A stretch of DNA of 60,463 nt from a virus: positions 1 to 60,463 of IMG/VR virus record IMGVR_UViG_3300030450_002177, one strand, 5' to 3'. Below the pieces are notes generated by a model that was not told the origin of the DNA, did no database searches, and saw only the letters and a program-made list of their open reading frames with translations. A program made the position numbers and the translations under genes. Of this stretch, positions 8,348 through 16,283 are shown piece by piece (within the stretch, counting starts at the first letter, position 1; each line of letters starts with the position of its first letter).

Positions 8348-8490
8348 AGTGTTGGCATTGTAATACAAAATTAATATGGGGCGCAGACCACGACAGCGAA
8401 GATGAGGATTGGTCTATTGAAACTACCTTAAATTGTCCCAAGTGCGACTCAATGGTAAGGGTTTACTATCCACGAAGGGACGATGATTGA
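8344..8490 (+). CDS. Zinc-ribbon protein, 48 aa
   Basis: Starts with MKCWHC and ends with CPKCDSMVRVYY: two CxxC knuckles about 28 residues apart, a zinc ribbon. GGAGAAGAG ribosome site lies in the end of the preceding gene. Small phage zinc ribbons often bind host transcription machinery, but nothing here proves it. Confidence 0.6.
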   Translation: MKCWHCNTKLIWGADHDSEDEDWSIETTLNCPKCDSMVRVYYPRRDDD

Positions 8491-8698
8491 TAAGACAGTG
8501 GCGAAGGAGGCGACTTTTGACGTAGGCATAGGGTTTGCGCTGTCCTTTCCTGTGGCGTTCACTGTGCTGACCTTCACAACAGCTGCTGACCTATCGGTGA
8601 CGACAACGGCGATGGTGCAAACAGGTGTATTCACTTTCATTGCACTGTTACGAAAATACTACGTCAGGCTGTTTTTTAAGAAGAACGACAGGAAATAA
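8483..8698 (+). CDS. Two-helix membrane protein, DUF7220-like, 71 aa
   Basis: Overlaps the zinc-ribbon gene by 8 bp. Two hydrophobic segments (about residues 15-33 and 42-56) followed by a basic tail RKYYVRLFFKK, the layout of small DUF7220-like phage membrane proteins (tentative). Role unknown. Confidence 0.55.
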   Translation: MIDKTVAKEATFDVGIGFALSFPVAFTVLTFTTAADLSVTTTAMVQTGVFTFIALLRKYYVRLFFKKNDRK

Positions 8699-8932
8699 GG
8701 GTAAAGTGCATGAAACAGGGTGAGGTAAAGGTTAAGGTACACTGTAAAGAAAACCAAGTAAATAAAGGGTTTTCTCTTATAGGTAGTGTTAGGTATATAC
8801 TTATAATAATAATAAATATATATAGTAGTATAACGGTATAAATGGGCGTTTATAAGGGTTTAGTATTGGGTATAAATAAACTATCATACACTGCACACTG
8901 TACACTTTTGGTTTAAATGGGAGGACATAACA
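8699..8932 (+). other. Noncoding AT-rich region upstream of terminase small subunit
   Basis: 234 bp without a credible gene. It has a TATA-rich stretch around 8790-8840 and repeated TACACTG-type words (8739-8746 and 8887-8905). Its place just before TerS makes it a candidate regulatory or packaging-initiation region. GGGAGGA at 8919-8925 serves the next gene. Confidence 0.4.
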
Positions 8933-9100
8933 ATGGATATGAAGAAAGCTGAAGAGAAATGGCGCAAGAGTTGCCCCGATGAGGTTCGTGGTCTTGTTAA
9001 AAGAAATAGCTTACCCAAGAGGTGGAGGATGAAGCTAGAAGCCCACAACAATAAAAAGAAAACAACGAGAGTCTTTGGTAGAATAAAACCAACAAAGTAA
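8933..9100 (+). CDS. Basic small protein, 55 aa
   Basis: ATG behind GGGAGGA. Strongly basic (KRWRMK, NNKKKTTRV). Ends 3 bp before TerS, so probably co-transcribed. A DNA-binding partner of the terminase is possible but unproven. Confidence 0.55.
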   Translation: MDMKKAEEKWRKSCPDEVRGLVKRNSLPKRWRMKLEAHNNKKKTTRVFGRIKPTK

Positions 9101-9103
9101 AAC

Positions 9104-9613
9104 ATGGCAAGACCAAAGAAAGAAAGACCTAAGCTAATCGATGCTCCTGCTCAATTTGAGAAGGACGAAGAGTTTGGTTTGACAGAGATGCAGACAGCTT
9201 TCGTGTGGTATTACACAGAAGGGTCGTGTAGTCAGACTGAAGCAGCTAGACGAGCTGGTTACGAATACCCAGCAGTAGCAGCTAACAAGATGCTAAACGG
9301 TAAAGACTTTCCTAGCGTTACCAAAGCCATACGAGTCAAGCAAGATGAGTTAGCTGAGAAGTATGCGATAACTCCAGCCAAGACTGGTACGATGTTGTGG
9401 AAGATCACCGAGACTGCATACGAGAGTGGACAGCTCAACGCAGCTGTGTCAGCCATTAAAGAGCTCAATCAATTAGCTGGTTTAAACATCAGTAGATCGC
9501 AAAGCGTTAACATAAATGCGAACTTAGATACGATGAGTAAGGACGACATCAAGGAGAGATTGTCCAAGCTATTAGGCGCAGATGTGGAGACTTATTCCGA
9601 TAAAGATATGTAG
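9104..9613 (+). CDS. terS: Terminase small subunit (Terminase_2 type), 169 aa
   Basis: LTEMQTAFVWYYTEGSCSQTEAARRAGYEYPAVAANKML is the classical TerS helix-turn-helix: a Q..F...Y element, then T.AA..AGY and a second helix. The C-terminal part (SKDDIKERLSKLLG) resembles the oligomerisation/TerL contact region. It would recognise packaging DNA. It lies about 25.5 kb from the large subunit, an unusual separation. Confidence 0.8.
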   Translation: MARPKKERPKLIDAPAQFEKDEEFGLTEMQTAFVWYYTEGSCSQTEAARRAGYEYPAVAANKMLNGKDFPSVTKAIRVKQDELAEKYAITPAKTGTMLWKITETAYESGQLNAAVSAIKELNQLAGLNISRSQSVNINANLDTMSKDDIKERLSKLLGADVETYSDKDM

Positions 9614-9980
9614 TTGGAATAACTTAGCAAAGGGGCGCTCTTCGCCAAAACACATAAATATCCAGAAAAACTCACAAAATCCCAAAAACTCCAATGAAAT
9701 CAATAGCTTAGAGCTATATTAACTTGTACATCTATTTATAACTATGTGCAATACTGTGAGCACAGCTGTCACAACGTAGCAGTAGGATTCCTTTAAGGTC
9801 GGGCTTTTTGCTGGAAAACGATTATTATTTGAGGGGCACCCCCCCTAAATTTTAAACTTATATAGAGTTATAGCTTTAACTAAGTTACACGCACTAAATC
9901 ACCAAAAAAACTCATCGTACCACTTGTGTAAATAAGTATAAATATTGGGACTCTATTGGGGTTGGTGTTATACTCAGCGC
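9614..9980 (+). other. Noncoding region after terminase small subunit
   Basis: 367 bp with no convincing ORF. Contains a small hairpin (GGCG-ctctt-CGCC near 9638-9650), a C-rich run near 9839-9846 and, at the right end, a promoter reading into the nuclease gene. A packaging or attachment site could lie here; no repeat pair identifying an att core was seen. Confidence 0.4.
9945..9980 (+). promoter_or_regulatory. Putative leaderless sigma70 promoter
   Basis: TTGGGA (9945-9950), 18 nt, TATACT (9969-9974), then 6 nt to ATG 9981. Transcription would start at or next to the start codon, and no Shine-Dalgarno exists, so a leaderless mRNA is predicted. Same -10-to-start spacing as at 1565, 12401 and 22108. 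Confidence 0.6.
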
Positions 9981-10409
9981 ATGGTCAACTCACGCAACAA
10001 AGGAGCTTCTTTTGAAAGAGAGGTCGTCAAAAATCTGAACGAATTTTTTTCACAAAATAATTTGGACGTAACTTGCAAGCGTAATTTAGACCAATATCAA
10101 CAATCAGGCGAGTGTGATATACCAATTCCATTTCATGCTGTTGAGTGCAAACATTACAAAGAAGGTAATTGGCTTAAATCAGAGTGGTGGCGACAAGTTT
10201 GTGACTCGGCAAACGACAACGAAATTCCTGTGCTGGTTTTTAAATTCAATCGTATACCAGCCAGAGTGTGTATACCCCTTCATGCGATCAATACTGACTG
10301 GGAGGTAGACAACCAAAAAATAGCCGTGATTCCTTTTGATGAATGGTTGGATGTGCTAAAGTTAAATTGGAATATTTACGACCAAAAACAAAAAAATGGC
10401 TGGAATTAA
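9981..10409 (+). CDS. Holliday-junction-resolvase-like PD-(D/E)XK nuclease, 142 aa
   Basis: NKGASFEREVVKNLNEFF supplies the N-terminal Glu, QSGECDIPIP the Asp, and HAVECKHYKEGNW the ExK of an archaeal-Hjc-type nuclease; WWRQVCDSA continues the fold. It would resolve branched DNA before packaging. ATG 9981 chosen because the -10 box sits 6 nt upstream, which excludes the longer TTG start at 9945. Overlaps the next gene by 14 bp. Confidence 0.75.
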   Translation: MVNSRNKGASFEREVVKNLNEFFSQNNLDVTCKRNLDQYQQSGECDIPIPFHAVECKHYKEGNWLKSEWWRQVCDSANDNEIPVLVFKFNRIPARVCIPLHAINTDWEVDNQKIAVIPFDEWLDVLKLNWNIYDQKQKNGWN

Positions 10410-11868
10410 AGAATTATTAAAACAACCTATGTTTAGCCCCACACTAGGAGCCAATCTACAGTCTGTTGAAAATCAAATATATAGCCAAAATCCCAACTTA
10501 CAAGGAACAGTCGCACCAAACAATCTTGGTTTAACCAACAAACAAATACAAGATATTATTAATTTCGGTCAAGGACGTGGTTCAGAAGGAGATATGTTAA
10601 GAAACATATTTGCAGAAGATATTTTAGATTACAAAACAAGACTCGAAGATAAATATATTCCAGACATGCCCCAACAATTACAAGACATATACAATGTCTA
10701 TAACCTAAACAAAGATAATGATTTCAAAGAAATGGGAAGAATGTTTTTAGTAGGGCAAGCTGGTCATTTACTTGATTTACCAGACCCAGTAATGCAAGAA
10801 CTTATGCAAGATGGAGGCATTTCAGAAACAACAAAAGAAGTTTTTATTAATAAATTGAATGAATCACCTTTGCCCTTTAACATCCAAAGAATAGGCAAGG
10901 ACAAATATAAACTATTTGAATTTAGCCAAGACAATAAATACTCTAATTTGAATCTTACTGCTGATGTTGATAAAGGTAGAGTGGGTGGTAGGCTTAATTA
11001 TAGAGAGTCTATGCCTATAACCAACAATACTAATTTAAGATTGGGAGCTAACATAGACGATAGAGGCAGAGCTACTGGCGACTTAGGTTTGCGTTACCAA
11101 CCAAACGAAACCACCTTTATAGATGCTGGAGCAAAATTCGATTCCAGTCGTGGTCCAGAGTACAAAATAGAGTTTGGCAAAAGATTTGCTAATGGTGGTG
11201 CTGTAATAGCTGATGAGGACGACACGGTAGCACAAATTATAGAACAACTATCCAAACACAACATAAAAGTTGTCGATTTTGATGAAGATGAAGATTCCAT
11301 AAAGAATCGTCTATTTGCAATGGCTGGAGAACCTTCTCGTGGACACATAAATCCTAGCAGTTGGTTAAATCCTTCAGGAGAATTAACCATTTATGTGCCT
11401 AAATCAGCAAAAACTTCACCAGAAAATTACAAAAGATTCTTAATTGAAGAGGTTAAACACGCAGATCAGATAAGAGAAGCCCCACTTAAAACTGGCATTA
11501 TGTCTCTTTTGGAAATAGGAAGAGAAAAACTCAGCACTATTCCTTATGATTTGTTAAAAAAATTACCAGATTTTTACACAGATGAAGAGATACAAGAATA
11601 TTACAAAGACGTATTTGATCCTGATTGGGAAACTAAACGTGGACCTCACCCTAGCTGGAAGGAAAGAAGTGGTATAGCTCCATTATTTAGAGATATGCGT
11701 TATTCAAGATACCAAGACCCTCATTCAGTAGAAGGCATACACAGGAATGAAGAAAGATACCTTCCAGTTTTGGAAAAGTATGGTTTAGATAGTATAGATA
11801 TTTTTACTCCACCAGTTCAAAGGAAATTTAAGGGTGATGTTAGTTTGATAAAATACGGTGAATCCTAA
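10396..11868 (+). CDS. Large cargo-like protein with FANGGAV motif and EExxH region, 490 aa
   Basis: Three parts are visible. Residues about 1-170 are Gln/Asn-rich. About 175-260 is beta-rich with alternating polar/hydrophobic strands (GGRLNYRES, NLRLGANID, TGDLGLRYQ), resembling a barrel-like repeat. Then FANGGAV at about 264-270. The C-terminal part has FLIEEVKHADQIR (EExxH) and later EGIHRNEERY, reminiscent of a degraded or variant zincin. Virion-internal or injected protein is the best guess; enzymatic activity is unproven. Overlaps the oxygenase gene by 11 bp. Confidence 0.5.
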   Translation: MAGIKELLKQPMFSPTLGANLQSVENQIYSQNPNLQGTVAPNNLGLTNKQIQDIINFGQGRGSEGDMLRNIFAEDILDYKTRLEDKYIPDMPQQLQDIYNVYNLNKDNDFKEMGRMFLVGQAGHLLDLPDPVMQELMQDGGISETTKEVFINKLNESPLPFNIQRIGKDKYKLFEFSQDNKYSNLNLTADVDKGRVGGRLNYRESMPITNNTNLRLGANIDDRGRATGDLGLRYQPNETTFIDAGAKFDSSRGPEYKIEFGKRFANGGAVIADEDDTVAQIIEQLSKHNIKVVDFDEDEDSIKNRLFAMAGEPSRGHINPSSWLNPSGELTIYVPKSAKTSPENYKRFLIEEVKHADQIREAPLKTGIMSLLEIGREKLSTIPYDLLKKLPDFYTDEEIQEYYKDVFDPDWETKRGPHPSWKERSGIAPLFRDMRYSRYQDPHSVEGIHRNEERYLPVLEKYGLDSIDIFTPPVQRKFKGDVSLIKYGES

Positions 11869-12400
11869 CCACGGCATAACGGGAGCTAAAGTCACGCCAG
11901 CTGACGTAAAGCTGTTCATGGACTTCATCAAGGGCAAGCGTCCCAAAAAAGGAAAAATCGTGAAATCCACGAGGGCTGTGGAGAATAATAGTTACAGGGA
12001 TGCAGACGTATACTTCATCGATTTTAAGCAAAAGAAACTTTATGAGGTGCTCAAGCGTATTGCCAATACCGTTAATGCTCATTTTAACTACAACATAGAT
12101 GGTATAGAGAAAGCTCAGGTAATTAGGTATAAAGCTCCTTCTAATGGTTACGATTACCACATAGACCTAGGCAATGACGAAGAAGCATTGAAACGCAAGA
12201 TAAGCGTGTCGTTGATATTGAACGAAGATTATGAAGGTGGAGAGCTCTGCTTTAGGTCTGGAGTAGAGGAGAAGTGTCTAAAAGGGACTTCTGGAGACGT
12301 TGTAGCCTTCAGTTCCTTCGTTCCACACAAAGTTAACCCAGTTACTAAAGGACAGCGCTACGTTGTTGTTGTCTGGTTTACTGGTCCGTGCTTTAAGTGA
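11858..12400 (+). CDS. 2OG-Fe(II) oxygenase, P4H-like, 180 aa
   Basis: C-terminal P4H domain: YDYHIDLG (HxD), then NEDYEGGELCFRSG, a distal His in FVPHKVNPV and Arg in GQRYVVVVWF for 2OG binding. All expected ligands are present. GTG start overlapping the end of the cargo-like gene. Shorter than the 1577 enzyme and only distantly similar. Might hydroxylate the adjacent cargo or a virion protein; substrate unknown. Confidence 0.8.
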   Translation: MNPNHGITGAKVTPADVKLFMDFIKGKRPKKGKIVKSTRAVENNSYRDADVYFIDFKQKKLYEVLKRIANTVNAHFNYNIDGIEKAQVIRYKAPSNGYDYHIDLGNDEEALKRKISVSLILNEDYEGGELCFRSGVEEKCLKGTSGDVVAFSSFVPHKVNPVTKGQRYVVVVWFTGPCFK

Positions 12401-12412
12401 TAAACTGCACAG
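12377..12412 (+). promoter_or_regulatory. Putative leaderless promoter inside the end of the oxygenase gene
   Basis: TTTACT (12377-12382), 18 nt, TAAACT (12401-12406), then 6 nt to ATG 12413; no Shine-Dalgarno. Fourth-base details differ from consensus, so support comes mainly from the repeated geometry at four genes. Confidence 0.5.
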
Positions 12413-14737
12413 ATGTCTTGGGAAGAAGCACTAGAAAACGCAGCAAAAGCACAAGAACTTAAAGCTCAAATATACAAGGAAAGTGTCCCTAGTCCGGGTC
12501 AGATGAGTAACTTTGCTGGTATGTTAGTACCGGGAGCTGGTATTTTAGATGCAGCTGGCACATACCCAGCTCTTCCTTCCAGAGACCAACCCTACATAGA
12601 AGCCTTCTCTAATGAACCTTATCCATCTATGGATGAAAATTTAGCCAGAGGTGGCTGGGGTTACTTAGATGCTACCTTGCAAGGACTAGGTGTAGCTGGT
12701 GATGCGCTGTACGCAACCCAAGTTGGAGCGCCAGTTGGACTTTTAGTAAAAGGGTTAGGAAGTTTGGGTGCAGCCATGAGAACTGGCAGTAAAGCTGGTA
12801 AGGTACCAAAAACAGAAACAGGCATAGTATCTTTAGGCAAAGAACCTATGTTTACACCAGAAGATACTTTCAATCTGGCATACACACCTGATGGTTCCTA
12901 TTCACCGGGCATCAAAGACTTAATTGAGAAAGCTCCTGTAAGCCTAAAAGGTCAAGGTATTACCCAGTGGGCAAACAAGAACCTTAAACCAAAGGAACTA
13001 GAAGTTCTTGGCATAGATGAATTTATCAAAGCCAATCCTAAAGCCACACTGAAAGAGACAGTAGAAGGTATTAGTGGCAATAAAGTAGTGGTTGGCAAAA
13101 AAGTTCTAAGTGGTGAAGGACAGGTAATGGATTTTGATATTACAACACCATTAGAAGACCCACTAGATGGTTCTAAAGTTTATCAGTTTGAGATAGACGA
13201 CATTATGGATGAACTCGAAGGTATAGAAAACCACTTTGGTACACCAGAAAAAATAAAAGGTTACAGTTTTCAAGTTCATCAAGATTTAACTGATACTTAT
13301 AATAATTTTTCTCACGAATATGGTGTTCCAGAAGTAAAATCTTTTGCTGACATACCTAAAGTTGACAATGAAGTTTATGAAGCTGCTTTGGATAGAGTTG
13401 CGAAAAACAGATACATGGATAATCCCTACGAACTCATACGACCAACAGGTGTTGGTGCAAGTAATAACACTTTTGCCTTTGGTAATGATGATGTTGGTTA
13501 TCAACTATTTGTTGATGGTAAAAGAGTCACAGGCAATGACAACTTAGCTTACAGTCAAACAGAAGCCCAGATACAGCTCAGAGACAATATGGCAGATCAA
13601 GGTTATGACATGTTTAGGCTGTCAGCTGATGATTACGTCCCTGACTTTGACCACTATGGTGGTGGCACACAGTACAAACAGTTCATAGACAATAGTTTGC
13701 CCGGTGGTGATAACTACAGAGAAATTTTATACACCTATGAAAATGCACGAGAAACACACAACATAGGTCACTTTGGTGATGCAGTTGATGGTAATTACCT
13801 AGCCCATGCTTTGGTGAGAGATAGAAAGCTTGCTGATGGCACTGAGACACTACATGGTGATGAACTACAGTCAGACTTACATAGAGATGGTGCTAAGCAT
13901 GGTTATAATTCATTAGAGAAAAGAAAAAGTATAGAAGAAGCCAGAAACATAGCAGAACAAAACATGTCAGATTCTTTCGACAACTTAAAACCTTTGTTAG
14001 ATAAATACGCTTTGTCAGACTTGCCAGAAAGTATATCAGCTCCAAGCACAAGTCCTGTATCAGCTGACACATTAATTGATGATGTGAACAAAGCTTTTAG
14101 AGGCAAAGGTGTTTCAGCGTCTCAATGGGCTAATGAATTACCAAGAGATATTAACGAAGCTCTTATTAAATATGAAAATGCAGCAAGTGAAGTAGGAAAA
14201 ACATTACACCAAGAATTCAACCTAGTTCCCAACTACCCATACAAAGACGACTACCATGAGATGTTGTTGAAAAAAATGTTACTGCAAGCTGTAGAAGAAG
14301 GTAAGCCAGCCATATCTGTTTCTGGTTCAGCTCCTATCAAAGCAAGGTATGAAACTGGCAATGATGCTGTAGATGAAAAAAACTTTCGTTTTTACGAAAA
14401 CCTCTATGACAAAAAAATACCATCATACATGGAAAAGCTGGCTAAAAAGTATGGTGGTGAGTTTCAAAAGAATAGTAAGTTAGATTTTGAAGATACTTTT
14501 GGTGGTGGTAGATTTCCAGCAGTAGAAGATGAAGGCATAATGGCAGCTGTAGAAGCTCAAGGTGGAGAAAAACTCTATGAAGCCAACGTCATCAAAATCA
14601 CAGAAGAGATGCGTAACAAAATTTTGCTAGAGGGCATACCTGACTTTGCTACAGGTGGCATAGTCAACAAAGGCATAGCAAGACTTAGAACAGCCAAACA
14701 ATCCACAGAAGGTATCGTAGATTTAGGTCTATATTAA
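12413..14737 (+). CDS. Large polyvalent-type cargo protein with ELQSDxH domain, 774 aa
   Basis: The N-terminus has a hydrophobic Gly-rich segment (GMLVPGAGILDAAG, about 36-49) like that in the 22120 gene product. At about 445-490 lies THNIGHFGDAVDGNYLAH followed by HGDELQSDLHRDGAKHGY, matching the H-HF-N-LAH and E(I/L)QSDxH pattern seen in large polyvalent phage proteins; VPNYPYKDDYHEMLLKKML and a KKIPSYMEKLAKKYGGEF segment complete that module. FATGGIV occurs near the C-terminus (about 745-751). Probably packaged and injected. Its stop overlaps the convergent leftward gene by 4 bp. Confidence 0.6.
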   Translation: MSWEEALENAAKAQELKAQIYKESVPSPGQMSNFAGMLVPGAGILDAAGTYPALPSRDQPYIEAFSNEPYPSMDENLARGGWGYLDATLQGLGVAGDALYATQVGAPVGLLVKGLGSLGAAMRTGSKAGKVPKTETGIVSLGKEPMFTPEDTFNLAYTPDGSYSPGIKDLIEKAPVSLKGQGITQWANKNLKPKELEVLGIDEFIKANPKATLKETVEGISGNKVVVGKKVLSGEGQVMDFDITTPLEDPLDGSKVYQFEIDDIMDELEGIENHFGTPEKIKGYSFQVHQDLTDTYNNFSHEYGVPEVKSFADIPKVDNEVYEAALDRVAKNRYMDNPYELIRPTGVGASNNTFAFGNDDVGYQLFVDGKRVTGNDNLAYSQTEAQIQLRDNMADQGYDMFRLSADDYVPDFDHYGGGTQYKQFIDNSLPGGDNYREILYTYENARETHNIGHFGDAVDGNYLAHALVRDRKLADGTETLHGDELQSDLHRDGAKHGYNSLEKRKSIEEARNIAEQNMSDSFDNLKPLLDKYALSDLPESISAPSTSPVSADTLIDDVNKAFRGKGVSASQWANELPRDINEALIKYENAASEVGKTLHQEFNLVPNYPYKDDYHEMLLKKMLLQAVEEGKPAISVSGSAPIKARYETGNDAVDEKNFRFYENLYDKKIPSYMEKLAKKYGGEFQKNSKLDFEDTFGGGRFPAVEDEGIMAAVEAQGGEKLYEANVIKITEEMRNKILLEGIPDFATGGIVNKGIARLRTAKQSTEGIVDLGLY

Positions 14738-15000
14738 ATAGAAATTCTGCCGTGTAGCTCATTATAGCCCCATATCATGGCTGTTACGCTAGTGCCTTCG
14801 CTATACCCCTCTTTACATTTAATACGCTCTATAGCACGTTCTTTGACCTCTTCAACAGGCAAATAGTCGTATTCCCATGGTGCTGAATCCCAACGAGCCA
14901 CAATAACGCTCTTTTTGTCTATGATCTTAGAATAGACATCAAACTCTCCGTGTCGTCCTAAAAACTTACCCTCATCGTACTTTGTGTATCTAGGCTTCAC
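14734..15000 (-). CDS. Hypothetical protein, 88 aa
   Basis: Last gene of the leftward early block. Starts with GTG, overlapping the end of the upstream 50-aa gene. Charged and Tyr/Trp-rich (DSAPWEYDYLPVEEVKERA). No family recognised. Confidence 0.55.
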   Translation of the reverse strand: MKPRYTKYDEGKFLGRHGEFDVYSKIIDKKSVIVARWDSAPWEYDYLPVEEVKERAIERIKCKEGYSEGTSVTAMIWGYNELHGRISI

Positions 15001-15149
15001 CCCTGACCCCTATATTTTTTTACGCACCTGCGTTTGTGCTTATTCATCGTGGCAGTTCCAAGATTTTTTCGCCCTATGCTTGTTTTCTTCCCCCTAGAGC
15101 CACATTTAGGCTCATGCCGTAATAAAGTGTTTTGCGTAGCTTTTCTCAT
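14997..15149 (-). CDS. Very basic small protein, 50 aa
   Basis: ATG overlaps the upstream gene stop (ATGA) and the stop overlaps the next start, so it closes the gap in a continuous operon. Lys/Arg/Thr-rich with single Cys residues (HEPKCGSRGKKTS, NKHKRRCVKKY). Likely nucleic-acid binding. Confidence 0.5.
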   Translation of the reverse strand: MRKATQNTLLRHEPKCGSRGKKTSIGRKNLGTATMNKHKRRCVKKYRGQG

Positions 15150-15349
15150 ACGTTAGGAAACCATGTAACTACCAATTTAATGCTTTCCACCGAGTCAATC
15201 CAGTAAATTATGTAGGCATACACAATCATCCCAGATATGACTGAAATATATTTAATCATTCTTGCCCAATTATCTTGCATGTAATCCCTGTAATCTATGT
15301 ACAGGTCGTAAATTCTGTCGTACAAATACAGGCTTTTAAGATGTTTCAT
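15146..15349 (-). CDS. Small membrane protein, 67 aa
   Basis: Tyr-rich N-terminus, then one membrane segment (MIKYISVISGMIVYAYIIYW, about 31-50). Overlaps the upstream gene by 14 bp. Function unknown. Confidence 0.55.
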   Translation of the reverse strand: MKHLKSLYLYDRIYDLYIDYRDYMQDNWARMIKYISVISGMIVYAYIIYWIDSVESIKLVVTWFPNV

Positions 15350-15620
15350 TTTCTTTCTCCTTACCTGTAAATTCTAGGTAATCTTCATCAATTACCATTG
15401 ATTCCTTTGGCAGCTTTATTTCATCACACGTTGAAGTTTCCATTGCAGTCGTAGGTCTTACTGCCATCTGATACATAGCTTGTGCCTTTGCTTCCTCTAA
15501 AGACTTAGCTTTAATTGTGTAATAACCTATGGCTTTTTTCTCTGCTCTAATAATATAAGTTTTCATTTCAGAGTCAGCTTCATTTCTCCACTCGTCTTTA
15601 AAATCTTCAATGTCTTTCAT
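15336..15620 (-). CDS. Hypothetical protein, 94 aa
   Basis: Central segment KTYIIRAEKKAIGYYTIKAKSLEEAKAQA resembles small alpha/beta phage proteins with an alternating beta strand and helix. Acidic tail. Overlaps both neighbours by a few bases, indicating an operon. Confidence 0.6.
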   Translation of the reverse strand: MKDIEDFKDEWRNEADSEMKTYIIRAEKKAIGYYTIKAKSLEEAKAQAMYQMAVRPTTAMETSTCDEIKLPKESMVIDEDYLEFTGKEKENETS

Positions 15621-15814
15621 TTATCTTTTCCCATAATTTCTTTCTTTTTATCTTTAAAGTCGTTTATCAGCTGGTCGTAATGTCTGTTGCTTAAAGAACG
15701 TAAAGTAGCCACTGCTTGTTTATTGTCTGTGTAATACTTGTTTAAGCCTTTTTCGCTATCTATACGGTCCATAAAATTTGATAAAATAAAATATAAATCC
15801 TCAGCATCTGTCAT
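15617..15814 (-). CDS. Hypothetical helical protein, 65 aa
   Basis: Predicted largely helical, charged (SNRHYDQLINDFKDKKKE). ATGA overlap with both neighbours. No family recognised. Confidence 0.55.
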   Translation of the reverse strand: MTDAEDLYFILSNFMDRIDSEKGLNKYYTDNKQAVATLRSLSNRHYDQLINDFKDKKKEIMGKDK

Positions 15815-16020
15815 ATCAATTCCAACGCTTTTCTAGCCAGATCGTTCTGCTCAGACGCTAAACGACCCTTCTTCCAAACATTAATAACGTATTCAGCTTC
15901 AACCAACATATCTTTATTAGCTTCCAGATGCTGTTTCATTATCCTTCGTAAAGCGTCAGGACCTGTTACGTTGTAATTAGAATCAAATAATAAATCTAAA
16001 GTATTAATATAGCCTTCCAT
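15811..16020 (-). CDS. Hypothetical protein, 69 aa
   Basis: Begins MEGYINTLDLLFDSNYNVTG; helical and charged in the rest. 4-bp overlap with the downstream gene. No family recognised. Confidence 0.55.
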   Translation of the reverse strand: MEGYINTLDLLFDSNYNVTGPDALRRIMKQHLEANKDMLVEAEYVINVWKKGRLASEQNDLARKALELI

Positions 16021-16022
16021 TG

Positions 16023-16283
16023 TTAATGCAACCTTGTAGTTGGCAGTTTAGCTCCTTCCTGTAATTCTATCCACTTTGCTATAGCGCCCCGTGGCATCTC
16101 GTTCATATTCGCATAACCTATAAAAGTGCCTTCCTTCTCACACTCCTCTTTAAATTTAAGCGCTTCCATCTTTTCAGTATATGCCTTAACCAGAGAAACA
16201 TAATCATAACCATATTTCTTCACATACGTTACACAATGCTTGTTTCTGTAATAATCAATTAAATCATCCCATGGCGTTTCCAT
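16023..16283 (-). CDS. Hypothetical protein, 86 aa
   Basis: Starts METPWDDLIDYYRNKHCVTYVKKYGYDYVSL, then a helical charged segment. ATG overlaps the stop of the RHH/arm-domain gene by 1 bp. Unknown function. Confidence 0.55.
   Translation of the reverse strand: METPWDDLIDYYRNKHCVTYVKKYGYDYVSLVKAYTEKMEALKFKEECEKEGTFIGYANMNEMPRGAIAKWIELQEGAKLPTTRLH

Noticed and set aside
8740-8905. TACACTG words as replication iterons
   Set aside because: Too few and irregular to call an origin; kept only as a possible regulatory or packaging region.
9836-9850. GGGG-CA-CCCC hairpin as terminator
   Set aside because: The stem is only four bp and no T tract follows.
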